This document shows, piece by piece, positions 8,874-17,737 of a stretch of DNA of 64,000 nucleotides. This DNA comes from Sphingomonas mucosissima (GTDB taxonomy: Bacteria > Pseudomonadota > Alphaproteobacteria > Sphingomonadales > Sphingomonadaceae), in contig NZ_NBBJ01000003.1 of assembly GCF_002197665.1 (NCBI RefSeq), positions 1 through 64,000 of the forward strand, written 5' to 3'. Within the stretch, counting starts at the first letter, position 1. Each line of letters begins with the position of its first letter. The notes beneath the pieces are model-generated. The model had not been told where the DNA came from. It worked only from the letters and a program-made list of their open reading frames with translations, and searched no databases. Position numbers and translations under genes: made by a program.

Positions 8874-9994
8874 GCGCGCTTCTCCCCCGTGAGATACGCA
8901 ATCACGGCCTCCGCCGCCCGCGCCGCCGCGCCTGGCGACGTGTCCCCCAGGCTGGCCTTTGCCATCGCCTCCTGCCGCGGCCGATACATCGCGTGCCGCT
9001 CGGGTGCGGCATGGATCGCGGCCATCAAGTCCGCCGGATCGTCTACCACGTCGCCCAGATGCCAATGGGCGAAGCTCGGATCATCGCGCCAGTCGATGCG
9101 ATGCGCGTTCAGGAACACGCAGGGCCGCGGCGTAGCCAAAAACTCGTAAACCTGGCTGCTGACGTCACCGACATAGATGTCCGCGGCCGCAGCATAGCTC
9201 ATGTCCACGCAGCGGTCGGAGCCGGGATCCACCAGCACGTTTCCGGTGCTGCGCGCGCGCCAGCGGTCGCGCAGCGCCTCCCCGCGTCGGCGGAACAGCT
9301 TCACATGCGGCGCAACGATGAGGTTCATCGACGGATCGGCCGTGAAGCCCGCCAGCATCGGCTCGATAAACCGATACCATGAGGTAAGCTTCGGCTCCTT
9401 GTGCGCATTGTACAGCACGGTCGGCTGCGGCCGGTCGAACGGAAGATGGCCGGCCTCGGCGATCCGCGCCGCCGTATCCAGCTTCACCGATCCGGTCAGG
9501 GCATAGCCCCCTTTCCTGATCAGCCCCTCGGCCAGCATCCGCCCAGCCGTCTTTTCGCCCGCGAGCAGCACAAGGTCAAAGGTCGCGATCCGTGGAATAA
9601 AGCCACGTGCGCGGTCGCCGAAACCATGCGGACTGTAGATCAATCGCGGGCGCGTGGCGCCGAGCCGGCGCAACGCCGCCGCCGTATTCTCGACAGCGAA
9701 CACAGCGTCGTAACCATTCAGTTCCGCGATGTTGTCGCGCATCACCATGTCCTTGAACATGCCAAGGCGCTTCAGCCGCTGCAGCCCCCGGGTGAGCGGC
9801 GACTTGCGCAGCGGCCGCTCCTCGATTGGCGGACCGCCCCACACGCGCGCAATCCGCGCCAAATGGTGCGGCGTCTCCGGGTCATTGTAGTAGTTGACGA
9901 TCGTCCAGCCGGTTCGGCGTGCCAGTTCCAGCGCGATGGCCGCGCCATGGTAGCACTGATAGGCTTCTGCGATATAGAGGAAAGCGATGCGCAT
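8870..9994 (-). CDS. CDP-glycerol glycerophosphotransferase-like protein (paralogue A)
   Basis: A 374-residue relative of the next gene down, with matching landmarks: YSPHGFGDRARG, VLYNAHKEPKLTSWYRF, VAPHVKLF and DMSYAAAADIYVGDVSSQVYEF. It begins MRIAFLYIAEAYQCYHG. It is the first gene of a two-gene operon and is divergent from the flippase gene. A tandem pair of such enzymes fits stepwise building of a repeating polymer or sequential addition of two units. The true acceptor and donor cannot be read from the sequence. Confidence 0.8.
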   Translation of the reverse strand: MRIAFLYIAEAYQCYHGAAIALELARRTGWTIVNYYNDPETPHHLARIARVWGGPPIEERPLRKSPLTRGLQRLKRLGMFKDMVMRDNIAELNGYDAVFAVENTAAALRRLGATRPRLIYSPHGFGDRARGFIPRIATFDLVLLAGEKTAGRMLAEGLIRKGGYALTGSVKLDTAARIAEAGHLPFDRPQPTVLYNAHKEPKLTSWYRFIEPMLAGFTADPSMNLIVAPHVKLFRRRGEALRDRWRARSTGNVLVDPGSDRCVDMSYAAAADIYVGDVSSQVYEFLATPRPCVFLNAHRIDWRDDPSFAHWHLGDVVDDPADLMAAIHAAPERHAMYRPRQEAMAKASLGDTSPGAAARAAEAVIAYLTGEKRA

Positions 9995-10034
9995 CCGCGT
10001 GCCCCATAGCGCGGTGGCGATTGGAAGACAGCCG

Positions 10035-11330
10035 TTGACGTCCCGCCTTGAAGCAATATCTCCGTTCCGGCGCGCGCTGCGCAATGTCGGCTGGCTGCTG
10101 ACCGGCAAAGGGGTCGGGGCGGTGCTCAGCATCGTTTATCTGGCGCTCGCCACCCGCTCGCTGGGCGTTCAGGGCTTCGGCACCTTCACGCTGATCCTCA
10201 GCACGGCTCAGGCGGTCGCGGCGCTGGTCGGCTTCCAGACGTGGCAGATCGTGGTCCGCTTCGGGATGGCGCATCGGGAGAATGGCGCCGCCGGCGCGCT
10301 TTCGCGCCTGATCCGCTTCTGCCTCGCGCTGGATATCGGCGGGGCGCTGGTCGGGATCGCCATCGCCGGCGCGGCATTGTGGCTGATGCAGGCGCATTTC
10401 GCCTGGCCTGGGTCGCTCGCCTGGCAGGCGTTCGGCTTCTCCGTGATCCTCCTTTTATCGGTGCGCTCGACGGCGGTCGGCATTTTGCGCCTTCACGATC
10501 GGTTCGCGGTCGGTGCCGCGGCCGATTCCGTCACATCGATTGCACGCTTTGTCGGCGCGCTGGTCGCCGTGTGGCAGGGCGCGACGCTCACCGGCTTCCT
10601 GATCGCCTGGGCAGCGGCAGAGGTTCTGACCGCGCTCGGCTATTGGATCAGCGCCGCGCGCATTGCGCCACTTGCGATCGGGCGCTCGCGCGAGCCAGCA
10701 ACGGTGGCCACCGAAAACCCCGGCATCTGGCACTTTGCTTTCGTCACCAACGTGAACTCCACGCTGAACGCCGCCAGCCGGCAATTCGCGGTGGTGCTGG
10801 TGGGGCTGCTCACCGGGGCTGCCGCCGCTGGCAACTACCGCCTCGCCTATCAGCTCAGCCAATCGCTGGTCCGCCTCGCAGACCTGTTCGCGCGCGGCGT
10901 CTTCCCGGAGGTGACCCGCGCGCACGCTGGGCAGCGCCATGGGGAATTGCGCAAGCTCGTGCGGCAATCGGCCAAGCTCGCGATGGGAGTGGGCCTCGCC
11001 ACCTGCCTGCTGGTGCCACTTCTGGGGAAGTCGGCGCTCCACCTGATCGCGGGCGAGGCGTATCTTGGCGCCTATCCCGTCCTTGTGCTGCTGGGCCTCG
11101 CCGCCGGCTTGGACATCATGGCCGTCGGCTTCGAGCCGGTGCTTCTCGGCACTGGGCATGCCGGTCAGGCGCTGCGCATCCGAATGCTCTCGGCGGCTGT
11201 GCTCTTTGCGCTGGTCTTTCTGCTGATGCCATCGTTCGGAGTCATCGGCGCTGGCGCAGCATCTCTCCTCGCATCAGCTGTGGCGCTCCTCGCGCTGATG
11301 CGCAGCGCCTACGCGCTCGCCAGGGGCTGA
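10035..11330 (+). CDS. Polysaccharide flippase (Wzx/MATE-like, MVF family)
   Basis: A membrane protein of about 430 residues with around 12 hydrophobic helices, and the N-terminal pattern NVGWLLTGKGVGAVLSIVYL with GVQGFGTFTL that is typical of oligosaccharide flippases. It should move a lipid-linked glycan across the inner membrane. The start is uncertain. An ATG at 9987 would overlap the divergent gene's start by 8 bases, while TTG at 10035 has GGAAG at proper spacing and was preferred. It probably works with the two transferases encoded next to it. Confidence 0.8.
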   Translation: MTSRLEAISPFRRALRNVGWLLTGKGVGAVLSIVYLALATRSLGVQGFGTFTLILSTAQAVAALVGFQTWQIVVRFGMAHRENGAAGALSRLIRFCLALDIGGALVGIAIAGAALWLMQAHFAWPGSLAWQAFGFSVILLLSVRSTAVGILRLHDRFAVGAAADSVTSIARFVGALVAVWQGATLTGFLIAWAAAEVLTALGYWISAARIAPLAIGRSREPATVATENPGIWHFAFVTNVNSTLNAASRQFAVVLVGLLTGAAAAGNYRLAYQLSQSLVRLADLFARGVFPEVTRAHAGQRHGELRKLVRQSAKLAMGVGLATCLLVPLLGKSALHLIAGEAYLGAYPVLVLLGLAAGLDIMAVGFEPVLLGTGHAGQALRIRMLSAAVLFALVFLLMPSFGVIGAGAASLLASAVALLALMRSAYALARG

Positions 11331-11643
11331 CAGCCCGGCAGACGGGCAAGCATCTTGAATTCACCAACGCCCGTCGCAACGTACAACGCCGGTCGAGCCC
11401 GCCCGCGCATGCACATGGGGCGGTCCGGATCGATCGGACGTGTGAAGCGCTCCCGGGAAAGAAGGGTCATTTATCCACTTCTGCTCCCGAAATGCCGCAT
11501 TTGCGCCCACTTGCGGGGGCAACTCTGCAGCTTGGCGCGTAACATGCGTCTGTTGCAAATTTGTGAGGACGTCAGATTTCGTGAAAGTGCTATTCCCGAC
11601 CGGCGACATTGTTCACCCCAGGGTCGGACCGCGCGCGGATCTG
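11331..11643. other. Gene-free spacer upstream of the lipid kinase
   Basis: About 310 bases separate the flippase stop from the preferred kinase start. The kinase frame is open from a GTG at 11563, so the last 80 bases may be coding. I see no convincing promoter, hairpin or repeat here. The small reverse frames have no start signals. Confidence 0.4.
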
Positions 11644-12624
11644 ATGAACGGTTTCGGCCGCAAGCAGCTTACGGCGACGCCCAGCTCCTCCTTCCGCTTT
11701 CCGCGCGGCGCAGCGCGCGTCGGGATCATCAGCAATCCGCGCAGCCGGCGTAATTGGACGGTTGATCTGGAACGCAAGATCGGCCCCGGTGTCCTCGCCG
11801 CCGCACCCACCACGAATGAGCAGCTGGTGAAGACGCTGCGCTCGTTCGCCGAACAGGAGCTGGAGCTGCTCGTCATCGACGGCGGCGACGGCACGGTGCG
11901 CGATGTCCTCAGCGCGGCGGCCGGGATTTACAGTGACGATCTGCCGCCCCTCGCGCTCCTGCCATCGGGAAAGACCAATGCGCTTGCGCTCGACCTGGGG
12001 ATACCCGTCGGCTGGTCGCTCCAGGACGCCATGGCTGCCCATGCCGCTGGTCGGATCCAGACACGGTCGCCGATCGAGATCCGGCGCGATGCGCAAGAGC
12101 CGCTTTGCGGCTTCATCTTCGGCGTCGGCGGCTTCGTGATGGCCACGGAGCTCGCGCAGTCCACGCACCGGTTTGGGGCGATCGACGGCCTTGCCGTCGG
12201 GCTCTCGCTGGTCGGTGCTGTGGCGCAAACCTGCTTTGGCAGCCTGGCAAACCGCTGGCGAGCCGGCGAGCGGGTCGAGATCTACGATTACGAGACGGGC
12301 GAGACGAAGGTCCGCAATCTCTATCTGCTGCTGGCCTCCACGCTTCAGCGGATGCCGCTCGGGACGAAGCCGCTCGGCAAGACAACCGCCGGCCTCGACG
12401 TCTTGGCCGCCGAGGCGCCACCTCGCCTGCTGCCGATCGCGGCGGCTGCGATCGTGGCCGGCCAGGAAGGTGGATGGCTGCAACGGCACGGCTATCATCA
12501 CGCGCATGACATTCCGCCCGTGCAGCTCAAGCTCGAAGGCGGCTTCATCCTTGATGGCGAAATGTTCCCGGGCGGGACGATTGACGTCCGCACAGGTGCG
12601 CCGATCCGGTTCGTGACGCCGTGA
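11644..12624 (+). CDS. Diacylglycerol/sphingosine kinase-like lipid kinase
   Basis: Predicted lipid kinase of the LCB5/DAGK catalytic family. The phosphate-binding signature GGDGTVRDVLSAA follows an NPRS segment (VGIISNPRSRRNW), and LLPSGKTNALALDLG matches the second conserved block. The fold's C-terminal beta sandwich ends in FILDGEMFPGGTIDV. The start is uncertain: ATG at 11644 or GTG at 11563. It overlaps the next gene by GTGA (12621-12624), and three genes run in one operon. A lipid substrate, such as diacylglycerol, is inferred from the family. Confidence 0.8.
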   Translation: MNGFGRKQLTATPSSSFRFPRGAARVGIISNPRSRRNWTVDLERKIGPGVLAAAPTTNEQLVKTLRSFAEQELELLVIDGGDGTVRDVLSAAAGIYSDDLPPLALLPSGKTNALALDLGIPVGWSLQDAMAAHAAGRIQTRSPIEIRRDAQEPLCGFIFGVGGFVMATELAQSTHRFGAIDGLAVGLSLVGAVAQTCFGSLANRWRAGERVEIYDYETGETKVRNLYLLLASTLQRMPLGTKPLGKTTAGLDVLAAEAPPRLLPIAAAAIVAGQEGGWLQRHGYHHAHDIPPVQLKLEGGFILDGEMFPGGTIDVRTGAPIRFVTP

Positions 12625-13523
12625 GCGCCCTTACCGATTTTCTATCCGCCGAGCTCGATCGCCCTGTTCCTCCTGAGGTGGAGCATGCCGGCCGGGTAAT
12701 CGCCGGTCGCCTCGGCGGCGCCGCGGTTCTGTTCTACGGCTCGGTGCTGCGGACCGGCGATTTAAGCGGATTGCTCGACTTCTACGTCCTGCGAGAAGGC
12801 CGCGCGCGCAGCGCGGTCGGCCGCTTGTTGTGGCCCGACGTCAGCTATCACGAGGTGAACGTCGGCGGCGAGGTGGTCCGGGCCAAGGTGGCGACGATGC
12901 CGCTCGATACCTTCTTGCGCGCGGCACAGGGCGGCACGCTCGACACCACGATTTGGGCGCGCTTCGTTCAGCCAGCCGCGCTGGTCTGGAGCAATGGGGC
13001 AAGCTTTCGGCAACGAACGATCGAGGCGATAGCGGAGGCCGGCATGACGGCCTCGCGCTTCGCCGCGCTGCACGGGCCAGAGCATGGCGATGCCATCGCA
13101 TTCTGGCGCGCGCTGTTCCGCGCGACGTATTCTGCCGAGCTCCGGGTGGAGGCGCCCGGGCGTGAGGATCAGATCCTCGGCTATGATCAGCTGCGCTACA
13201 AAACGCTGCTGCCGCTTGCGTGGCGAGCGGCTGGGATCGACTTCGATCAGAATGGCGAGGATCTGTCCGCCCGCTTGCCCGAGCCGCTGGTCATTGCCCT
13301 TGCCACCGCCTGGTTGCGGCTGGAGCGAGCCGGCAAGCGGCTGAACCTGGCGCGGCTGATGAAAGCGGCGTTCACCTTTGACGGGGCAACCCGCTATGCC
13401 GCCTGGAAGATCGAGCGGCACACGGGCATGCAGGTGATGGTCACGCCGTTCCGGGAACGTCATCCGATCATGGCCGCGCCGGGGGTGCTTTGGCAGCTGT
13501 GGCGCCACACGGTGCTGCGATGA
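12621..13523 (+). CDS. Nucleotidyltransferase-like conserved protein
   Basis: A 300-residue protein of unnamed family. Near residues 37-57 it reads VLFYGSVLRTGDL and then LLDFYVL, recalling the GS...DxD layout of Pol-beta-type nucleotidyltransferases, although the match is loose. The C-terminal half has RYAAWKIERHTG and repeated tryptophans. It starts with GTG inside the lipid kinase stop codon and ends inside the start of the NTP transferase, so it is firmly part of this operon. A role in the same lipid or polymer pathway is inferred. Confidence 0.6.
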   Translation: MSALTDFLSAELDRPVPPEVEHAGRVIAGRLGGAAVLFYGSVLRTGDLSGLLDFYVLREGRARSAVGRLLWPDVSYHEVNVGGEVVRAKVATMPLDTFLRAAQGGTLDTTIWARFVQPAALVWSNGASFRQRTIEAIAEAGMTASRFAALHGPEHGDAIAFWRALFRATYSAELRVEAPGREDQILGYDQLRYKTLLPLAWRAAGIDFDQNGEDLSARLPEPLVIALATAWLRLERAGKRLNLARLMKAAFTFDGATRYAAWKIERHTGMQVMVTPFRERHPIMAAPGVLWQLWRHTVLR

Positions 13524-14281
13524 TGCCAGCCGCGGTGGTGCTGGCGGGATCACGCGGTGGCACCGATCCGCTCGCCGACTATGCCGGTGTTTCCGACAAG
13601 GCGTTGATTGAGTTGAACGGCGAGACGATGCTGGCCCGCGTGCTTGGCGCGCTGCGCGCTGCCGGTGTGGTGAACGCGATCGTGGCCGCCAATGCACCGG
13701 CCGTGGCCGCCGAGGCCGCGCAGCATGGCGCGGGGATGGTGCCGGCGGCGGCCGGCCCCAGCGCCAGCACCGCCAATGCGCTTGCGGCGCTCGGCGCGCC
13801 CTTGCTGGTCACCACCGGCGATCATGCGCTGCTTCGCGCCGAATGGGTTCGCGATTTCGTGGCAAACGTGCCCCAGGGCGCGGATGTGGCGGTGCTGCTG
13901 GCCCGCCGCGAGTCGGTGGAGCGTGCCGCGCCCGGCTCGCGCCGCACGTATCTGCGCTTCGCCGACGGCGATTGGTCGGGTTGCAACCTCTTCCTGCTCG
14001 CCACGTCCAAGGCAGAGGCCGCCGTCCGGCTGTGGCAGGCGGTGGAGCGCGATCGCAAGCGCCCGTGGCGGATCGTCGGGCGGCTCGGCCCGGGGCTGCT
14101 GCTGCGCTATCTGATCGGCCGCCTGTCCCTGGCGGAGGCGATCGCGGCGCTTGGCCGGCGGGCTGGCGTGGTCGCCGCGGTGGTCGAATGCCGCGATGGG
14201 CTTGCCGCCGTCGACGTGGACAAGCCGTCGGACCTCGATTTCGTCCGCGCTTACCTCGCGAACCCTCCGCTCCCGGCCTGA
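13520..14281 (+). CDS. MobA-like NTP transferase
   Basis: A 253-residue GT-A-fold nucleotidyltransferase. The N-terminus AVVLAGSRGGTDPLADYAG resembles the nucleotide-binding LxGGxG region of MobA/IspD-type enzymes, and VTTGDHALL supplies an acidic metal site. It ends with VDVDKPSDLDFV, also typical of the family. It would activate a phosphorylated alcohol or sugar with CTP or another NTP. Its ATG overlaps the stop of the previous gene (ATGA). In an operon with a lipid kinase this suggests the making of a CDP-activated head group. Confidence 0.75.
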   Translation: MMPAAVVLAGSRGGTDPLADYAGVSDKALIELNGETMLARVLGALRAAGVVNAIVAANAPAVAAEAAQHGAGMVPAAAGPSASTANALAALGAPLLVTTGDHALLRAEWVRDFVANVPQGADVAVLLARRESVERAAPGSRRTYLRFADGDWSGCNLFLLATSKAEAAVRLWQAVERDRKRPWRIVGRLGPGLLLRYLIGRLSLAEAIAALGRRAGVVAAVVECRDGLAAVDVDKPSDLDFVRAYLANPPLPA

Positions 14282-14291
14282 CCGCTGCGGT

Positions 14292-15179
14292 TCAGGCCTG
14301 TTCGCGTTCCGCCAGCAGCGGGCTTTGCGGACGGGATCGCAAGGCGACCACCAGCACCCCCGCGAGCGCCAGCATGGCACCGGCCACCATCCTGAGGTCA
14401 AGCTGGTCGCCGGTGAGCAGAACGCCGAAGGCAATCGTGAACAGCGGCGTCATCAGCGTGAGCGGCGCGAGCAGATTGGCCTCATACCGGCGGATCAGCC
14501 CATAATAGCTGGTATGCCCGATCACGGACACGACCAGCGCCGCAAACAGCACCGCGCCCACGAAAGGCCAGCCAATCGCCGTCGCGCTGGCCCATTGGTT
14601 CTGCTCAAACACGGCGGTCGCCAGCGCGAGGGGCAGAAACGACACCAGCCCCACCCAGGCCTGGAACCGCAGCGGCGCCACATCCTCCACCTGCTTCATC
14701 AGCACCGCGCCCAGCGATCCGGTAAAGGCAGCGCCGACGACGAACCACAGCCCGGCCGATAGCGCCACCCCTTCCGGGTTCCACACCACCAGCAGCACGC
14801 CGGCCAGCGTCAGCGCGATGCCGAGCCCGCGCCGCCAATGGATCCGCTCGCCCAGCATCACGATCGACAGCAGGGTGGTGAACGGCACGCCGATCTGGAT
14901 CACCACGGCCGCGGCCGAAGGGCTTGCCGTTTGCAGGCCGATGAAGAGCAACGCAAAATTGCCCGCCCCCATCAGCAGGCCGATCACGATGATGCGCCAG
15001 CGCGGCCGCGGCATCGGGAGCAGCCAGGGCAGCGTGGCCGCGATCACCACCGCGAAGCGAACCGCGGCAAAGAACAGCGGCGGAATGCCCCATGCGCCGA
15101 CCACGATCTTGCTCAGGACATTGCTGTATCCCCAGACAAGGCAGATCAGCACCAGCAAGAGGAAGTCGCGCACTTTCAT
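14292..15179 (-). CDS. DMT-superfamily transporter (EamA family)
   Basis: A 295-residue inner-membrane protein with ten predicted helices arranged as two EamA repeats; the first repeat starts MKVRDFLLLVLICLVWGYSN. Family members export amino acids, nucleotide sugars or other metabolites. The substrate cannot be told. It is convergent with the NTP transferase, leaving only 10 bases between stops, and it has no obvious partner gene. Confidence 0.85.
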   Translation of the reverse strand: MKVRDFLLLVLICLVWGYSNVLSKIVVGAWGIPPLFFAAVRFAVVIAATLPWLLPMPRPRWRIIVIGLLMGAGNFALLFIGLQTASPSAAAVVIQIGVPFTTLLSIVMLGERIHWRRGLGIALTLAGVLLVVWNPEGVALSAGLWFVVGAAFTGSLGAVLMKQVEDVAPLRFQAWVGLVSFLPLALATAVFEQNQWASATAIGWPFVGAVLFAALVVSVIGHTSYYGLIRRYEANLLAPLTLMTPLFTIAFGVLLTGDQLDLRMVAGAMLALAGVLVVALRSRPQSPLLAEREQA

Positions 15180-15294
15180 GACAACACCCGTTGGCAGAGC
15201 CGAGCGCGCGACGCCAGCGCCTGACGCAATGGCTGGGCACCGCGCTCGCCAGCGCCGCTGCCCTCACCCGGTCGCGACGGCAGCGGCTGTGCCG

Positions 15295-16167
15295 CTACGC
15301 CCGCCCTCTTTGCGACCGCGTCGGCAGCACGAGCCGCTCAACGAAGTTACGGATCTCCCGCGTCCGGCGTTCCGGCACGGTAACCTCCTCGTCCAATCCC
15401 AGCCGCCATGCCAGATCCTTGCGGCCCGGCGCCTCATGCAGCGCCTCGACCAGCGCTGCGTGGCGGGCGACCGCCTCCGCGTCAGGGGCAAGTCCGTGTT
15501 CGACCAGGTCGTCTGACTGACGCCGCAACGCCGCCGCCACTTCGAACAGGCTGATCTCGGGGTGATATTGCACGCCCCAGAACACGCCCTTGCCGCATCT
15601 GATCTCGGCCGCCTGCACCGCGGTCGTGCCGTTGGCGCTCAGCAGGATGCTCGCTTCCGGCAGTCGCGCAACCTCATCGGTATGAATGGCGGGTGCGTCG
15701 AACACCGGCGGTCGCCCTGCAAGCAGCGGATGGCTTGTGCCTGCATCGGTCGCGTAGAGCCGCCGCGCAAACCCCGCCTCGCGGCGCGGCTCCATCGCCC
15801 GCACGCTGCCACCCGCCGCCACCGCGGCCACCTGAAGCCCGGCGCAGGAGCCAAAGGCCGGCGTGCCGGCGGCATAAACCGCCCGCATGAACTCAACGAC
15901 CCGGCGCCCCTCAGCCGTTTCCTCATACAGGTGCATCGGTGACCCCGTGAGGAACACCGCATCGGCAGCTTCGAGCGCGCCGGCGGCAAGCGTATCGCCC
16001 TCATCGTCGGCAGGCGTGATCCGCTGCAATTCGGCGCCCGGCGCGATATGCCGCAACACGGCCTGAAAGGTTTCTCCGGAGCTTCGCCCCACGGAGGCGC
16101 GGCGCTTGTCGCGCGCGGCAGGCGTTTCGCTTTCGGCGATCAAGATCTTCATCGGCTTGCTGGTCAC
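15295..16167 (-). CDS. Class I glutamine amidotransferase (GATase1)
   Basis: A 290-residue stand-alone amidotransferase resembling GMP synthase glutaminase domains. The nucleophile is C108 in FGSCAGLQ, and the His-Glu pair is in YHPEIS. Such proteins hydrolyse glutamine or gamma-glutamyl compounds. The start GTG at 16167 has AAGGA seven bases upstream; an internal ATG at 16152 is the alternative. A transposase remnant directly upstream means its promoter region has been rearranged. Confidence 0.8.
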   Translation of the reverse strand: MTSKPMKILIAESETPAARDKRRASVGRSSGETFQAVLRHIAPGAELQRITPADDEGDTLAAGALEAADAVFLTGSPMHLYEETAEGRRVVEFMRAVYAAGTPAFGSCAGLQVAAVAAGGSVRAMEPRREAGFARRLYATDAGTSHPLLAGRPPVFDAPAIHTDEVARLPEASILLSANGTTAVQAAEIRCGKGVFWGVQYHPEISLFEVAAALRRQSDDLVEHGLAPDAEAVARHAALVEALHEAPGRKDLAWRLGLDEEVTVPERRTREIRNFVERLVLPTRSQRGRA

Positions 16168-16221
16168 GCACTCATCCTTCTGAAGCGCATGAAACGGGCG
16201 AGCGGCGGGTCCGCTCCGATC

Positions 16222-16478
16222 GGATCGCCCTCAAGCGCGGCGTGAAGAGTGTGTATCAGCACTGCGACGAGCAGCATCTGCACCGCCACCTTGCCGAATT
16301 CCAATTCCGCTACAACCACCGCACCGCCAACGGCTTCAACGATCGCCACCGCGGCCAAGAAGCGCTCGCGGGCATCGTCGGGAGTGCATCACGTATCAGA
16401 GGCCTCACGTCCACGCCTAAGAAGGCGAAAGAGCAGGAGAAGCCCAAGATCCAGCGCTGGCGTACCAAACACCGGTGA
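16222..16478 (+). pseudogene. IS1595-like transposase, C-terminal remnant
   Basis: About 85 codons encode ALKRGVKSVYQHCDEQHLHRH and LAEFQFRYNHR, the C-terminal DDE-domain segment of IS1595-family transposases (normally about 300 residues). The catalytic core upstream is absent, and the frame opens without a start. The tail after about residue 50 is lysine-rich and diverges from the family. No terminal inverted repeats were found. It marks an old insertion between the amidotransferase and 16616. Confidence 0.7.
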
Positions 16479-16615
16479 GTCATTGGTGAACCGGGATCGT
16501 GGGGCAAATCACTCACGTTCAATCACTCTTCCCACACATTTCCACCACGGTGCGATTTAGGCGTTGCGTTCTGGCTGGTGGGAGCGTAGTGGATAGGTGC
16601 GAACGGAGATTAATC

Positions 16616-17131
16616 ATGGCACAAGATGCGCTTGGTGCGCTTGACCTTGCTATCGAAGAGCTTGAGGCGGAGCTGCTGGGAAATCCGCGCTTTGCCTTGC
16701 TCACGCAGTTACGGGTAGCGCGAGACGCCTACATGGTGGCTTCCGAGGGAAACCTGTTTGCCTCCGGTGTGCCGCAAATTGTGATGAAGCGGCGCGAAGT
16801 GACGCCGAACCTCTCCCCGGATCGAGCTAAGGCATTCGAACTGTGCAAGAAGGCCCTGATCGGACAGACGCAGCCGGTTCGAACCCGCGATCTTTACGAG
16901 ATGGTGGAGGAAAACGGCATCAACTTAAGTGGTGGCGCAAACAACCTCTCGTCACTGCTCTCACGCCATCCGTTAGTCTTTAAGGGCCACGGCCGCATGG
17001 GGTGGACTCTCAAACATTCGGGAAACGGAGCGGAGCCTGACTCTGGTGCGAACGGAGAAGGCTCCGCTCCGCTGTTTTCCTCTAGCCAGGAAGGGGGTGA
17101 GGACAATGAAGCCTCCACCGTGCATCACTAA
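16616..17131 (+). CDS. Conserved hypothetical protein with a winged-helix-like C-terminus
   Basis: The 171-residue protein opens with a helical, coiled-coil-prone segment (ALDLAIEELEAEL). From about residue 75 it reads AFELCKKALIGQTQPVRT, GINLSGGANNLSSLLSRHP and GRMGWTLK, an arrangement like HARE-type winged helices (regulatory DNA-associated domains). The tail is acidic and disordered. GGAG lies 9 bases before the ATG. The gene is followed by a clear terminator, so it is a single-gene unit. The placement next to mobile-element debris suggests an accessory gene. The function is not known. Confidence 0.6.
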   Translation: MAQDALGALDLAIEELEAELLGNPRFALLTQLRVARDAYMVASEGNLFASGVPQIVMKRREVTPNLSPDRAKAFELCKKALIGQTQPVRTRDLYEMVEENGINLSGGANNLSSLLSRHPLVFKGHGRMGWTLKHSGNGAEPDSGANGEGSAPLFSSSQEGGEDNEASTVHH

Positions 17132-17223
17132 CTAGCGAGGAACTCCGGGGGAAACAGGTCTGTTACACCTGCCAACCTCGCAGCCCCGTTGGGGTGCAAT
17201 CGCGACTATTATCACTCTTGCGA

Positions 17224-17252
17224 GCCGGGTGTCCGAAAGGCACCCGGCCTTT
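17224..17252 (+). terminator. Rho-independent terminator
   Basis: GCCGGGTG (17224-17231) pairs perfectly with CACCCGGC (17241-17248) across a 9-base loop and is followed by CTTTC. It lies about 90 bases after the stop of 16616-17131, which it should terminate. The 90 bases in between hold no recognisable feature. Confidence 0.65.
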
Positions 17253-17285
17253 CATGTAGGTACCAGAACGGTTGGGATTTTGCAA

Positions 17286-17425
17286 ATGCCGGGGACGCCC
17301 ACCCCGACCCAGCTCCACAAGTTCAAGGAAGCAGCTCGCGAGCTAGAACGGACGACAACCCCGAACGCTTCAAGGAACGTTTGGCGAGAGTGGTGAAGCA
17401 TAAGCCGGTGGAGAAGCAGGAGTGA
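17286..17425 (+). pseudogene. Small conserved protein, frameshifted
   Basis: The first 21 codons (MPGTPTPTQLHKFKEAAREL) match the start of a short family of unnamed sphingomonad proteins in which a DDN..F...L.R motif comes next. That continuation, DDNPERFKERLARVVKH, is present but in another frame from 17351 onward. A gain of two bases or loss of one near 17349 separates the halves. It is either an inactivated gene or an assembly indel. The restored product would be about 45 residues. Confidence 0.5.
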
Positions 17426-17705
17426 TCGCGCTGGTGATTGCACTTGCGTTGGGCGCACCGGAGCAACACCCGATGCGACCTTACCAGATGTGTTCCATAG
17501 AGAATGCATCAAATTGGACGACGGCATTTCCGATGCAGCCACAGTGGGGCAAGCCGTCGTTCGCCGCTGCTCACACGAAATGAAAGCGTCGGCGCGAGCG
17601 TCCGCCTCCGATATCCCCGCATATATGCAAGAATGTATTGTCAGGCATCTTGGAGAAGGGCGATCGGTATGGTTCAGACGCGGTTATAACCGCCCGCGCC
17701 GCTAG
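17422..17705 (+). pseudogene. Small exported protein, frameshifted
   Basis: A GTG overlapping the previous stop (GTGA) opens a signal-peptide-like stretch, MIALVIALALGAPEQHP. The expected mature part, ECIKLDDGISDAATVGQAVV followed by a second Cys, is found only in a different frame (from about 17490). The frame break lies near 17475-17490. Sphingomonads commonly carry short exported proteins with this DDGxSDAAT motif. It is the second broken frame within 200 bases, next to a transposase remnant. Confidence 0.5.
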
Positions 17706-17737
17706 CCGTCCCGCTGGTTTTTGAACTACATCATCGC

